64,000 bases of DNA, from assembly GCA_002083825.1 (NCBI GenBank), contig DAZV01000026.1, positions 62,001-126,000 of the forward strand, written 5' to 3'. Positions within the stretch are counted from its first letter, which is position 1; each line of letters begins with the position of its first letter. Positions 1 to 8,446 of the stretch are shown one piece after another. Origin of the DNA: Candidatus Sericytochromatia bacterium S15B-MN24 CBMW_12 (GTDB taxonomy: Bacteria > Cyanobacteriota > Sericytochromatia > S15B-MN24 > UBA4093). The notes under the pieces were generated by a model that saw nothing but the letters and a program-made list of their open reading frames with translations, made no database searches and was not told the origin of the DNA. A program made the translations under genes and the position numbers.

Positions 1-968
1 GGATTAATACCAGCCTTGGCGAGACGTATGCCGAGAAGGGGGAAGCCCCCGAATGGCAGCGTCTCGTAGACAAGCGCGAGGACTACCCGCTAGGCTCGGT
101 CCCGGCTGACGTGCTCTTTCTCACGGCAGGCGTGGACGTGCAAAAGGATCGCCTAGAGATGGAGATCGTTGGCTGGTGCGCTGGCAAGCGGTCTTATTCG
201 GTCGATTACCAGGTCATCATGGGCGACACCGAGAAGCCCGACCCCTGGGACGAACTGCGGGAGATCATCACGGGCGGGCAATGGGAGCATGCTTCCGGCA
301 TCCTCTTGCCGCTCAGGTACACGGCCATCGACTCGGGATACCGAACGACGCTGGTCTATGACTTCTGCCGCTCGGTAGGGATGAGCAAGGCCGCACCCAT
401 CAAGGGCATGGACGGCCAGCACATGGTCATCTCTCAACCTCGGCCCATCGACCGGAAGAAGGACGGCAAGAAAGCATGGCGCGGGCTCAAGCTCTACACG
501 GTGGGATCCTCGGTCATCAAGTCCGAGATCTACTCCTGGCTTGGGCTGAACAAAGGCGAGGACGGCAGCGCCCCGCCTGGCTATATGCATTTCCCGCAGT
601 ACGAGGATCGGCACTTCAAGGAGCTAACTTCCGAGCAAGTCCAGATCCGCATGGTCAAGGGCGTCCCCCGGCAAGTCTGGGTGACGACTCCCGGCGTGCG
701 AAACGAACCGCTCGACTGCCGAGCCTATGCGCGAGCAGCAGCGGCCATCGTCGGGATGGACCGCTATCGAGAAAGGGACTGGGAAGCATTGGCAAAGCAG
801 TTCGGACCCGTCAAGAAAGCCAAGGGCAAGCCTGAGAAGGCCCCGGAGGCTACCAAGGAACCTGAGAAGCAGGAAGACACCCCACAGCCCAAGCCAGAGC
901 CCAAGAAGCCGCCTCGAAAGAGGCGGTCTTCTTATTTGGATGGCTCTCGGCTGGAAGGCTACTTGTAG
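1..968 (+). CDS. terL: Phage terminase large subunit, GpA type (5' end outside window)
   Basis: The reading frame is open from base 3 and lacks its start, so this is the C-terminal third of the protein. The first residues read NTSLGETYAEKGEAPEWQRL, the linker typical of GpA-type terminases just before the nuclease domain. The acidic nuclease stretch FLTAGVDVQKDRLEMEIVGW follows. The TerL motor cuts the DNA concatemer and pumps it through the portal; this part carries the cos or headful endonuclease, and the ATPase part lies upstream. The tail is a Lys/Pro-rich low-complexity segment (about the last 50 residues) and probably disordered. The gene starts a collinear head operon; the connector gene follows after 12 bp. 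Confidence 0.9.
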   Translation, partial: INTSLGETYAEKGEAPEWQRLVDKREDYPLGSVPADVLFLTAGVDVQKDRLEMEIVGWCAGKRSYSVDYQVIMGDTEKPDPWDELREIITGGQWEHASGILLPLRYTAIDSGYRTTLVYDFCRSVGMSKAAPIKGMDGQHMVISQPRPIDRKKDGKKAWRGLKLYTVGSSVIKSEIYSWLGLNKGEDGSAPPGYMHFPQYEDRHFKELTSEQVQIRMVKGVPRQVWVTTPGVRNEPLDCRAYARAAAAIVGMDRYRERDWEALAKQFGPVKKAKGKPEKAPEATKEPEKQEDTPQPKPEPKKPPRKRRSSYLDGSRLEGYL

Positions 969-980
969 GAGGCCACAGCC

Positions 981-1184
981 ATGGCATGGACAAACGACCA
1001 GATCCGAGCCTTGGAGATGGCCTACTCCCAGGGCGTCTTGGAGGTCGAATACCCGGACGGCACACGGAAGAAGTTCCGTTCCCTCGATGAGATGGAGCGG
1101 ATCCTGAACCGGATGCAGAAGCAGGCCAGCGGGGCCACGCGCAACAGCGGTAGGCGCTTCGCCTACTACGACAAGGGGCTTTGA
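981..1184 (+). CDS. gpW-like head-tail joining protein
   Basis: A 67-residue protein of the size of lambda gpW, placed between terminase and portal exactly as in lambda. It reads as two helices around a short hairpin (LEVEYPDGTRKKF in the middle) and ends in RRFAYYDKGL, close in character to the gpW tail ending in an aromatic segment. gpW-family proteins sit in the portal channel and complete the head before tail joining. The stop TGA (1182-1184) overlaps a TTG that could start the portal gene, so translation is probably coupled. The call rests on size, position and sequence character. Confidence 0.75.
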   Translation: MAWTNDQIRALEMAYSQGVLEVEYPDGTRKKFRSLDEMERILNRMQKQASGATRNSGRRFAYYDKGL

Positions 1185-2686
1185 CGATGAATCCGATTGA
1201 CAGGCTGATTCTCGGCATTGCTCCTGGCTGGGGCATGAAGCGGCTCCAGCACCGCGCCGCCGCTCAGGTCTACGATAAGCGGGTCCGGAGCTACGACGCC
1301 GCGAGCAAGGGCCGCAGAACCAAAGGCTGGAACGCCAGCGGAACGAGCGCCAATGCCGAGACGGACGGCGGAGCGACCATCACCCGGAACCGCGCCCGCG
1401 ACCTGGCCCGAAATAACGCCTATGCAGGCAAGGCCTTGACGGTCATCACGTCCAACACCGTGGGAACCGGCATTCGAGGGCAAACCAAGGGGCCGAACAA
1501 GACCCGCACGAAAGCGGCATCGACTCTCTGGCAAGGATGGGCGGAAACGACCGCCTGTGACTTCGACGGACGGAACGACCTATACGGCCTGCAAGCCCTC
1601 GCCATGGAGACGGCAGCGCGGGATGGCGAGGCGATAATCCGCTTCCGGCGAGACAAGAGCCTCAAGATACCGCTCCAGTTGCAAGTCTTGGAGGCTGACT
1701 TCCTGGACACGACCCGCCGAACCGGCGACAACGGGAACGCGGTCATTCAGGGGATCGAGGTCAACGCCGCAGGGAAGGCCGTGGCCGCGTGGCTCTACGA
1801 GCAGCACCCCGGCGATACCAACTGGCTAGGGCGTCTCTCGCGCAAGCACACAAGCCAGCGCGTTCCCATCGATCAGATCTCCCGCGTCTACCGGCAAGAC
1901 CGAGCGGGGCAGCTTCGGGGCGTCTCCTGGTTCGCTCCCATCGTCATCCCGCTCCGTGACCTTGACGCTTTCGAGGATGCCCGACTCTTGCAACAGGTGA
2001 TCGCCTCTTGCTTCGCCGTGTTCGTTCACGACTCGACCGAGGGGGAGCTACCCGGCTCATCCTCGACCGACGAGGCGGATCTCCTCGAGAAGATTCAGCC
2101 CGGCATGGTGGAATACCTGCCGCCCGGAAAGAGCGTCTCCTTTGCCGAGCCCAAGGCTCCCGAGGGCTACGCGGATTTCGTGCGCTCGGTCCTCCGCAAG
2201 GTAGCCGCCGGCATGGGAATCACCTACGAATCCCTGACCGGCGACCTAAGCCAAACCAACTTCTCCGGCGGGCGGATGGGCTGGATCGAATTCTATCGCA
2301 ACGTCGAGGCCTGGCGCTGGCGGATGCTCATCCCTCAGATGTGCGTCCCGGTCTGGGAGGCCTTCCTCGACGCCGCTCGAATGTCCGGACAAGACCTCTC
2401 AGGCGTGGAGATGGACTGGATCCCGCCCCGTCGAGAGCTCATCAACCCCAAGGAAGAGATCGCGGCCATGACTGCCGAGATCCGCTCCGGGCTCAACTCC
2501 TGGTCTGGCGTCGTCAATGAGCGAGGCTATGACCCAGAGGCGCTCCGAGAGGAGATCGCCAGGGATGCCCTGGAGTTCGACAAGGCGGGCTTAGTGCTCG
2601 ACTGCGACCCCCGCAAGACGACCCAGCAGGGCCAGCCCCGCGACAAGGCTCCCAGCAACCCCGGCACCGCGCCGGATACCAAGTGA
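1181..2686 (+). CDS. Phage portal protein, lambda family
   Basis: 501 residues. Portal dodecamers form the head vertex through which DNA enters and to which the tail is joined. Features of the lambda-type portal family are visible: an N-terminal segment ending in DAASKGRRTKGW, then ITRNRARDLARNNAYAGKAL, a central stretch RVYRQDRAGQLRGVSWFAPI, and GDLSQTNFSGGRMGWIEFYR near residue 355-375. The TTG at 1181 overlaps the gpW stop; an ATG at 1187 in the same frame is an equally possible start and changes only two residues. The C-terminal 30 residues are polar and probably disordered. Confidence 0.93.
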   Translation: MTMNPIDRLILGIAPGWGMKRLQHRAAAQVYDKRVRSYDAASKGRRTKGWNASGTSANAETDGGATITRNRARDLARNNAYAGKALTVITSNTVGTGIRGQTKGPNKTRTKAASTLWQGWAETTACDFDGRNDLYGLQALAMETAARDGEAIIRFRRDKSLKIPLQLQVLEADFLDTTRRTGDNGNAVIQGIEVNAAGKAVAAWLYEQHPGDTNWLGRLSRKHTSQRVPIDQISRVYRQDRAGQLRGVSWFAPIVIPLRDLDAFEDARLLQQVIASCFAVFVHDSTEGELPGSSSTDEADLLEKIQPGMVEYLPPGKSVSFAEPKAPEGYADFVRSVLRKVAAGMGITYESLTGDLSQTNFSGGRMGWIEFYRNVEAWRWRMLIPQMCVPVWEAFLDAARMSGQDLSGVEMDWIPPRRELINPKEEIAAMTAEIRSGLNSWSGVVNERGYDPEALREEIARDALEFDKAGLVLDCDPRKTTQQGQPRDKAPSNPGTAPDTK

Positions 2687-2694
2687 GGTAACGC

Positions 2695-4725
2695 ATGGCA
2701 GAAACTAAGAAGGTTGCACCGAGCGAGATGCGCGCCTCGTTCGTCCCTTCGACCTACGACCCGGAGAACCATACCGTCGAGGTCGTCTGGACGCAGGGAT
2801 CGCGAGGAATGCGACAGGACTGGTGGACCGGAGATCGCTACTACGAAGAGCTTGAAGTCTCGGACAAGGCGATCAGGATGGAGCGCCTCAACATGGGCGC
2901 TCCATTGTGCGATACCCACCGCGCCTACCGGCTGAACGATGTGATCGGCGTGGTTGAGCGGTCCTGGGTAGAAGGCGGCGAGGGACGCGCCCTTGTCCGA
3001 TTCAGCCAGCGCGAGGCCGTCAAGCCCATCGAACAGGACGTGGCCGATGGCATCCTAAGAAACCTCTCCTGCCGGTACAGCGTGCATCGGTTCGAGCGCG
3101 TCTCCGATGCCGAAGATGGACTCCCGGTATTCCGGGCGGTCGATTGGGAGCCTAGCGAAATCTCATTCGTTCCTATCGGCTTCGACATGGGCGCTCAAGT
3201 CCGAAGCGAACAGCAACCGAAATTCACCGAAGCCGAGGTTATCGACACCCGGCGCCAAGCTATCCCCGCCGCCCCTTCGGCCCCCTCTTCGGAGGGGGCT
3301 TCGCCTTTGGGGGCTACCCAACAGGAGGAAACCAGAACCATGCCTAACACCAACACCCAGGGCGGCACCACCGAAGCGACCGCTCCCGACCTCTCCCAGA
3401 TCCGCGCCGAAGCGACCAAGGCGGAAAAGTTCCGTCAGTCGGAGATTCAAACCCTCTCCCGCATGGCGAAGCTTCCCGAGGCCTTCGCCCGTGACCTGAT
3501 CGATCGCGACGTTCCTCTGGACGAGGCCCGCAGCCAGATCAAAGACAAGTGGGCCGCTGAGGACAACGTGCGCACCGTCTCGACTCCCGACGTGAGCGTG
3601 ACCCGAGCCGAGCAGGATACCGTCCGCGCCGCAATGCAGGACGCGATCACTCTCCGAGCCAACCCTCGCGCCCGCCTGGCCTCGAATGAAGCCGATCAGC
3701 GCCGCGCCGCCGAGATGGCCCGCGAGTTCCGGGGCATGGACCTGATCGAGATGGCCCGTGACGCCATCGAGCGGGCCGGTGGTCGCACCCGTGGCCTCTC
3801 CCGCCGTGAAGTCGCTCAGGCGGCCCTCGGCATCAATGACGGCGCGACCCGCTCGGCCGGGATGCACTCGACTTCGGATTTCCCCGAGATCCTGGCCTCC
3901 ACGGTTAGCCGCTCGCTCCGGCAGGCCTACCAACTGGCGCCCAAGACCTTCGAGGCCTTCTGTCGCCAGTCCACCGCACCCGACTTCCGGCAGAAGGCCG
4001 TTACCCAGCTCTCCGAGCTTTCGGCCTTCCAGAAGATCAACGAGGGCGGGGAGTACAAGGTCATGACCTTCGGCGATGGCGCGGAGAAGTACAGCCTCGC
4101 GAAGTACGGCGGGATCATTCCGATCACCTGGGAAGCGCTGGTGAACGACGACCTTTCGGCCTTCGACCGCCTGCCCCTGATGATCGCGGAAGAAGCCGCC
4201 GCCACCGAAGCGGATCTGGTCTACGCCATCCTGACCGGCAATCCGGCCTTGGCGGATACCATCGCCCTCTTCCACGGGGATCACGACAACCTCCTGAGCG
4301 CGACGGCCATCACCGATACCAACCTCGCGTTGGGTCGCGCCCTGATGCGGAAGCAGACCGGCCCCAAGGGTCGCGTGCTGAACCTGGCTCCCGAGTTCCT
4401 GATCGTCGGTCCCGACAAGGAAGGCGAGGCCAACAAGTACACCTCCGCGTCGTTCGTCGCCGCCAAGGCTTCGGATATCAACCCGAATTTCAATACCTCG
4501 CTTGAGGTCATCGTTGACGGGCGGATCAGCGGCAACAAATGGTTCCTGGCCACGTCGCCCAACCGGGTCGATACCATCGAGTACGCCTATCTGGAAGGCG
4601 AAGAAGGACTCTTCACCGAGCAGAAAATGGGCTTCGAGGTTGACGGCTTGCTCATCAAGGCCCGTCACGTCTTCGCAGCCAAGGCGATCGACTATCGAGG
4701 GATGATTTACAACCCAGGGGCATAG
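2695..4725 (+). CDS. Prohead protease-major capsid protein fusion
   Basis: 676 residues in a single frame. Residues 1-190 look like a phage prohead protease: the DTHR motif (candidate catalytic His75) is followed by GILRNLSCRYSVHRF (candidate Ser125) and EISFVPIGFD. Residues about 220-330 are charged and helical, as a scaffold (delta) region would be. The rest is a HK97-fold-type capsid protein, ending in HVFAAKAIDYRGMIYNPGA. An internal ATG (3340, residue 216) is preceded by AGGAGG (3323-3328) and a UUCG-capped hairpin (3280-3299), so the scaffold-capsid part may also be translated separately. Fused protease-capsid ORFs are a known arrangement in some siphoviruses. The domain assignment is firm; internal initiation is inference. 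Confidence 0.9.
   Translation: MAETKKVAPSEMRASFVPSTYDPENHTVEVVWTQGSRGMRQDWWTGDRYYEELEVSDKAIRMERLNMGAPLCDTHRAYRLNDVIGVVERSWVEGGEGRALVRFSQREAVKPIEQDVADGILRNLSCRYSVHRFERVSDAEDGLPVFRAVDWEPSEISFVPIGFDMGAQVRSEQQPKFTEAEVIDTRRQAIPAAPSAPSSEGASPLGATQQEETRTMPNTNTQGGTTEATAPDLSQIRAEATKAEKFRQSEIQTLSRMAKLPEAFARDLIDRDVPLDEARSQIKDKWAAEDNVRTVSTPDVSVTRAEQDTVRAAMQDAITLRANPRARLASNEADQRRAAEMAREFRGMDLIEMARDAIERAGGRTRGLSRREVAQAALGINDGATRSAGMHSTSDFPEILASTVSRSLRQAYQLAPKTFEAFCRQSTAPDFRQKAVTQLSELSAFQKINEGGEYKVMTFGDGAEKYSLAKYGGIIPITWEALVNDDLSAFDRLPLMIAEEAAATEADLVYAILTGNPALADTIALFHGDHDNLLSATAITDTNLALGRALMRKQTGPKGRVLNLAPEFLIVGPDKEGEANKYTSASFVAAKASDINPNFNTSLEVIVDGRISGNKWFLATSPNRVDTIEYAYLEGEEGLFTEQKMGFEVDGLLIKARHVFAAKAIDYRGMIYNPGA
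3280..3342 (+). promoter_or_regulatory. Internal hairpin, Shine-Dalgarno and ATG within the protease-capsid ORF
   Basis: An 8-bp stem (3280-3287 with 3292-3299) capped by TTCG is followed by AGGAGG at 3323-3328 and an in-frame ATG at 3340. The core CCCCCTCTTCGGAGGGGG is identical to the hairpin in the true intergenic gap at 12838-12855. This looks like a former intergenic element now read through in frame, or a functioning internal start for the capsid part. Confidence 0.6.
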
Positions 4726-4745
4726 CCCTCACCCAGCAACCCACA

Positions 4746-4771
4746 GGGGGGATCAATGCGATCCCCCCTTT
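4746..4771 (+). terminator. Hairpin terminator or attenuator after the capsid gene
   Basis: A perfect 9-bp stem GGGGGGATC/GATCCCCCC with a 5-nt loop is followed by TTT. It lies 21 bp after the capsid stop and just before the decoration gene. It may damp read-through or set the capsid to decoration ratio. Confidence 0.6.
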
Positions 4772-4790
4772 CCCATGAGGACTGAACCAA

Positions 4791-5636
4791 ATGAATAATT
4801 ACGTTGCTAAGGGCGACACCGTTACCCTCACCGCCCCCGCCGCGCTTGATAGCGGTGACGTTTTCCAGGTCGGGACCATCATCGCCGTGGCCGTGGCCGA
4901 CGCCGAATCGGGCGCCGAAGTCGAGGGCAAGCGCACCGGCGTCTTCGATCTCTCGGTCAAGGGCATCAACGACGACGGCGGCTCCGCCGTTTCCATCGGT
5001 GACCACCTCTACTTCGTCAATGGCGACACCCCCAAGGTCAGCAAGAAGATCTCCGGCAACTTTGCAGGCTTCGCCATGGAGACGGTTGATTCCGGCACCA
5101 CCGCCACGATCAATGTGCTTCTGACCGGCGGTCCTGGCCCCGGCACCGCTGACATTCTCGCCGGAGCGGTCGGGACCTCTGAGCTGGCCGCGACGGCTGT
5201 CACCACCGCCAAGATCGCAGACCTAAACGTCACCGAGGGCAAGCTCGCGGCCCTGTCCGTTACCGCTGCCAAGCTCGCGGCTGATTCGGTCGAGACGGCC
5301 AAGATTGACGACGGAGCCGTTACTGCCGCCAAGCTCGCGGCTGACGCAGTTGAAACCGCCAAGATCCTCAACGCCAACGTAACCACGGCCAAGATCGCAG
5401 ACGCCGCCGTCACCGCCGCCAAGGCTCCGGTTTTCGTCTCGACTGAGCAGACCGGCGACGGCAACCCGCAGAACGTCGCACATGGCCTGGCAGCAGTCCC
5501 CGCCCTCGTGCTGATCTCGGTCACCGAGGATCCGGCAGGAACCGGCTTTGACGTTGCTGAAGGCTCTCACGATGACACGAACGTCATTGCGACCGTGACG
5601 AACAACGTCAAGTACAAGGTGCTCGCCTGGGCTTAG
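4791..5636 (+). CDS. Capsid decoration-like protein with fibre-type decapeptide repeats
   Basis: 281 residues directly after the capsid gene. Residues 1-112 resemble the small beta-rich DUF2190-type decoration proteins (NYVAKGDTVTLTAPAALDSG, GDHLYFVNGD). Residues 126-212 are about eight and a half copies of a 10-residue repeat of the type AVTTAKIADL / SVTAAKLAAD, the pattern seen in phage fibre stalks. Residues 213-281 form a compact beta-rich end. This suggests a capsid-surface protein with a projecting stalk and a C-terminal knob, perhaps for host or surface adhesion. The fibre reading is inference; the repeat is directly visible in protein and DNA (30-bp period, 5166-5426). Confidence 0.7.
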   Translation: MNNYVAKGDTVTLTAPAALDSGDVFQVGTIIAVAVADAESGAEVEGKRTGVFDLSVKGINDDGGSAVSIGDHLYFVNGDTPKVSKKISGNFAGFAMETVDSGTTATINVLLTGGPGPGTADILAGAVGTSELAATAVTTAKIADLNVTEGKLAALSVTAAKLAADSVETAKIDDGAVTAAKLAADAVETAKILNANVTTAKIADAAVTAAKAPVFVSTEQTGDGNPQNVAHGLAAVPALVLISVTEDPAGTGFDVAEGSHDDTNVIATVTNNVKYKVLAWA

Positions 5637-5724
5637 CGAAAGGCTGGTGATCAGTATCTAGGCCACATCGCCCCGCGTGACCGCTTATGACGGGCGCGGG
5701 GCGGGCGGTCTGGCAGGAGGACAG

Positions 5725-6072
5725 ATGGCAGACTACACAACCCCGGAGAACGTGCTGGACGAGCTACCAGACGACGTTTCAGCGGCCATTCAGGCCAAGA
5801 TCCCCGGCTGGATTACCGGCGCATCCGCTCAGGTGGACGCAGGGCTCCCCGGCTACCCCGCTTTTCAGGCCATCACGGACACGCCCGCGACGCCCTCGCT
5901 GATCGAGGAGATTACCCGGCTCCTGGTGGTGGATCGCGTGATCCGCAAGCTCGGGCTTATACGTCGCTCCGGTGAAGAAGAGGCGGTGGAGACTTACCGA
6001 GCGCAGGCGGATCGCATGCTCCGACAGCTTGCCGATGGCGAGCGCGTGATCCCGCTGGATCAGATGCCGTAG
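5725..6072 (+). CDS. Head completion / head-tail adaptor protein
   Basis: 115 residues starting MADYTTPENVLDELPDD. The ATG at 5725 is preceded by GGCAGGAGG; an upstream in-frame start at 5677 lacks such a site and adds a Gly-rich segment, so 5725 is preferred. Size, an N-terminal TTPENV-type start and the helical middle (LIEEITRLLVVDRVIRKLGL) resemble Mu gp36 / DUF1320-type or gp6-like adaptors that bind under the portal. It follows the decoration gene and precedes a virion morphogenesis gene by 8 bp, in the expected adaptor position. The exact family is not certain. Confidence 0.65.
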   Translation: MADYTTPENVLDELPDDVSAAIQAKIPGWITGASAQVDAGLPGYPAFQAITDTPATPSLIEEITRLLVVDRVIRKLGLIRRSGEEEAVETYRAQADRMLRQLADGERVIPLDQMP

Positions 6073-6080
6073 GAGGCCCC

Positions 6081-6629
6081 ATGGAGATCAGGCTGGCATA
6101 CGAGGACCGCCGCGCAACCGCCATGCTTACCGGCCTCGGTCACGACTTCGAAGACTGGCGAGGCCCGATCAACAGCTACCGCGCCTACTTCTATGGCGAG
6201 GTGAGCCAGCAAATCAAGCTTGCAGGCTTCGGGGCAAGCGGCGGGATCGCCCGTGGCGTGGCCTGGGCTCCCTTCGCCCCGCAGTACACCCGCAAGGACG
6301 GAACGATCGTTTCAGCCTGGGGCGGCGTCGCGAAGAAGAGCGGCAAGGGTCAGGTGCAAGGCAAGCGCCGGCGGGACGGAAGCCGGGTCACGATGGCTTC
6401 GCGGATGCTGGACGTGAAGCCCTCGGCCTTGCTGACCGTCCGACACCTAACGAATACCGGCATCGAGATGACTACGCATGGCGCATGGGCCGCGCAGCAG
6501 AACTCCATGCGCCAATTCCTCTTCTACCAGCAGCCCAAAGACGTGGACAAGTTCGAGCAGATCGCGCAGCGGTGGGCTAGCGCCATGGCCCGGAAGCACA
6601 TGAGGAGGGCCGATGGCCGCGCCAACTGA
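6081..6629 (+). CDS. Phage virion morphogenesis / tail completion protein
   Basis: 182 residues, basic. The stretch WAPFAPQYTRKDGTIVSAWG, then a run of basic residues and a later SARLLDV-like segment (ASRMLDVKPSALL), is the pattern of Mu gpG / P2 gpS-type morphogenesis proteins, which complete the head-tail interface. The gene overlaps the next one by 17 bp, indicating coupled expression. Assigned from position and sequence character. Confidence 0.65.
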   Translation: MEIRLAYEDRRATAMLTGLGHDFEDWRGPINSYRAYFYGEVSQQIKLAGFGASGGIARGVAWAPFAPQYTRKDGTIVSAWGGVAKKSGKGQVQGKRRRDGSRVTMASRMLDVKPSALLTVRHLTNTGIEMTTHGAWAAQQNSMRQFLFYQQPKDVDKFEQIAQRWASAMARKHMRRADGRAN

Positions 6630-7131
6630 GGATTATATCAACCAGGCTCAAGACGAGCTAATGGCCGTGTTGCTGGCAAGTCCCGACTTCATGGCCGCGT
6701 CCGCTCCCGATGCTCCCGAGGGCGCTTCCGGTGTGATCGCCTGCGTGGAAGACGACTTGCCGGAAGCCAAGCGTATCCCAAGCGACAAGCTCCCACATTG
6801 CAGCGTCGTCTACCTGGAGGACGGTCCGGTCTGGGAGGACAGCGCAGCGAGTGACACGGACTACCAGATCACGATCGGGCTCCGCCTCTATCACCGAGGC
6901 ACCGATCGCCGGGAAGTCTGGCGCAAGCTCAAGCGAGCAACCGCCATCGTCGCGAAGCTCATTGCTCTTGAGATGAGTCCCACCGGCACCAACTTTGACG
7001 GCTTCGCCACGCTTGCCCGATACGAGGGCGGGACGGCCATCGACACCGAGGAAGATAGCGGCTTCGGGGCCATGCAGTTGGTTCGCGTCACCATTCAAAT
7101 CTCCCTCCCCGATTACGAGGACACGCCATGA
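6613..7131 (+). CDS. Tail terminator-like protein
   Basis: 172 residues. It begins in the end of the morphogenesis gene and overlaps the next small gene by 4 bp (ATGA). It has an N-terminal helix, a beta-rich middle (LPHCSVVYLEDGPVWEDSA) and a strand pair near the end (MQLVRVTIQISLPDY), as in lambda gpU-type terminators that cap the tail tube. Order (adaptor, completion protein, this gene, tube) fits. No diagnostic residue motif is known to me for this family, so the role is by position and fold character. Confidence 0.55.
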   Translation: MAAPTEDYINQAQDELMAVLLASPDFMAASAPDAPEGASGVIACVEDDLPEAKRIPSDKLPHCSVVYLEDGPVWEDSAASDTDYQITIGLRLYHRGTDRREVWRKLKRATAIVAKLIALEMSPTGTNFDGFATLARYEGGTAIDTEEDSGFGAMQLVRVTIQISLPDYEDTP

Positions 7132-7388
7132 CGAAATACCCCGGAGCCGCCCCAAGAGCGGTCAAGATGACCCCCGGAAGACCCTCTGAATACTTCCTTC
7201 CCCAGGACCCCCGCGCTGGCGCATACCAGCCGGGGGTTTCCTATGTTTTGGGCCGCGACCTGACGCCCGAGAAAGCAGCCGCGCTGGTTGCCGGTGGCGG
7301 ATACACCTACACCGAACCTGACGAGGCTCCAAGCGCCTCTGAGACGCCCCCGCCGGAAGAACCGGCTATCGAGGAGGATGACCGATGA
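7128..7388 (+). CDS. Small phage protein of unknown function
   Basis: 86 residues, overlapping both neighbours by 4 bp. The N-terminal part is basic and Pro/Gly-rich, the middle (LGRDLTPEKAAALVAGGGY) could form one helix, and the last 25 residues are acidic and Pro-rich. I do not recognise the family. Its position between tail terminator and tail tube suggests a tail-assembly or connector accessory. Confidence 0.5.
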   Translation: MTKYPGAAPRAVKMTPGRPSEYFLPQDPRAGAYQPGVSYVLGRDLTPEKAAALVAGGGYTYTEPDEAPSASETPPPEEPAIEEDDR

Positions 7389-8353
7389 CCGTCGGAACTA
7401 AGAATATGGCCGGGTGGGGGCTGGAGAGCACCTTCGGGACCGCCCCCGCCGCACCCACCAAGGCATGGCCCTTCAAAGGCGAGCGCCCCACCGCCCGCGC
7501 TGAGTTTGCGACCGATGAGGACACCCTCACCGGAGTCCAAGAGGCGGGATCGGAGTCCATTCCCGTCCGCCGCTGGGTGGAGGCCACTCGCGAGATGGAC
7601 GCCCGCATGGACAATATCGCCTACTGGCTCCACAAGGCCCTGGGTGGACTCAGCACTACCGGAGTAGGCCCCTACGTCCACACCATCACCAACAACGGCG
7701 CAGAAAAGCAGAGCATCACCGAGTTCTGGTATGACCCGCTGGTCACCTCGGCCAAGCTGGAAACTTACCCCGGGCTAAAGCCCCAGCGCCTCACGCTCAG
7801 GAGCCAGGTTGGCGGCAAGATCAGCCTCTCCGTTGACCTGATCGGCAAGGGCTCCGAAGGCACGACGGGCACCGCTGAGGCCACGGCGACCATGTGCGCC
7901 CTGAACCGGGACGCACAGCTTACCCATGGCCACATCTCCGCCGCAACCGTTGGCGGGGTCGATGTGAAGGCGCTCCTCCAGGAGTTCGAGCTGGTCATCG
8001 AGCCGCAGTACAGCATCAACGACGAGATGGGCGCGGGCTCGCTCTACGTCCAGCAGATGGAATGTACGGGCCTGGTCATCACCACGAGGCTCAATCTCAA
8101 CTACGCGGCTGGACCCAAGGGCCTGATCGATAAGGTGCTCGCTCAGACCAGCGCTCCGATCGCCCTGACCATCACCAGCAGCACCCACAGCGCGGTTCTG
8201 AACCTCTACAACGTCATGCTTGACGGCGGGAATCCCACCGGGCAGAAAGCCAAGTTAAAGCAGGCCCTCACCGGCAAGGCCTTCTATTCCGTCAGCGACA
8301 CCAAGGCGATTCAAGCCGTCGTCACCAACGCAACCGCCGCATACGCGACCTAG
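7385..8353 (+). CDS. Major tail tube protein
   Basis: 322 residues. The beginning (NMAGWGLESTFGTAPAAPTK, RWVEATREMDARMD) is typical of siphovirus tail tube proteins with a start of the form xGxExTxGT. The middle is beta-rich (LKPQRLTLRSQVGGKISLSV). It sits just ahead of the tail assembly chaperones and tape measure gene, the normal tail-tube position. Tube subunits polymerise around the tape measure protein to form the DNA channel. The gene starts inside the end of the preceding ORF (4-bp overlap). Confidence 0.82.
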   Translation: MTVGTKNMAGWGLESTFGTAPAAPTKAWPFKGERPTARAEFATDEDTLTGVQEAGSESIPVRRWVEATREMDARMDNIAYWLHKALGGLSTTGVGPYVHTITNNGAEKQSITEFWYDPLVTSAKLETYPGLKPQRLTLRSQVGGKISLSVDLIGKGSEGTTGTAEATATMCALNRDAQLTHGHISAATVGGVDVKALLQEFELVIEPQYSINDEMGAGSLYVQQMECTGLVITTRLNLNYAAGPKGLIDKVLAQTSAPIALTITSSTHSAVLNLYNVMLDGGNPTGQKAKLKQALTGKAFYSVSDTKAIQAVVTNATAAYAT

Positions 8354-8446
8354 CCAGCCTGGGCCGGATAGCCAAGATCAGGCGAAAAGGGATCCGCTCC
8401 TGTCCCCTTCCGGCCCACCTCTCAGGAGCTTCGATAAGGAGCAACC
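8354..8446. other. Short intergenic gap with inverted repeat
   Basis: Between tube and chaperone genes. GGGCCGGA at 8361-8368 can pair with TCCGGCCC at 8409-8416 around a 40-nt loop. A GGAG-type ribosome binding site (AAGGAG) precedes the ATG at 8447. Confidence 0.35.

Noticed and set aside
3163..4668. Reverse-strand 501-codon frame opposite the capsid gene
   Set aside because: Antisense shadow of the protease-capsid ORF with low-complexity, Gly-rich translation.
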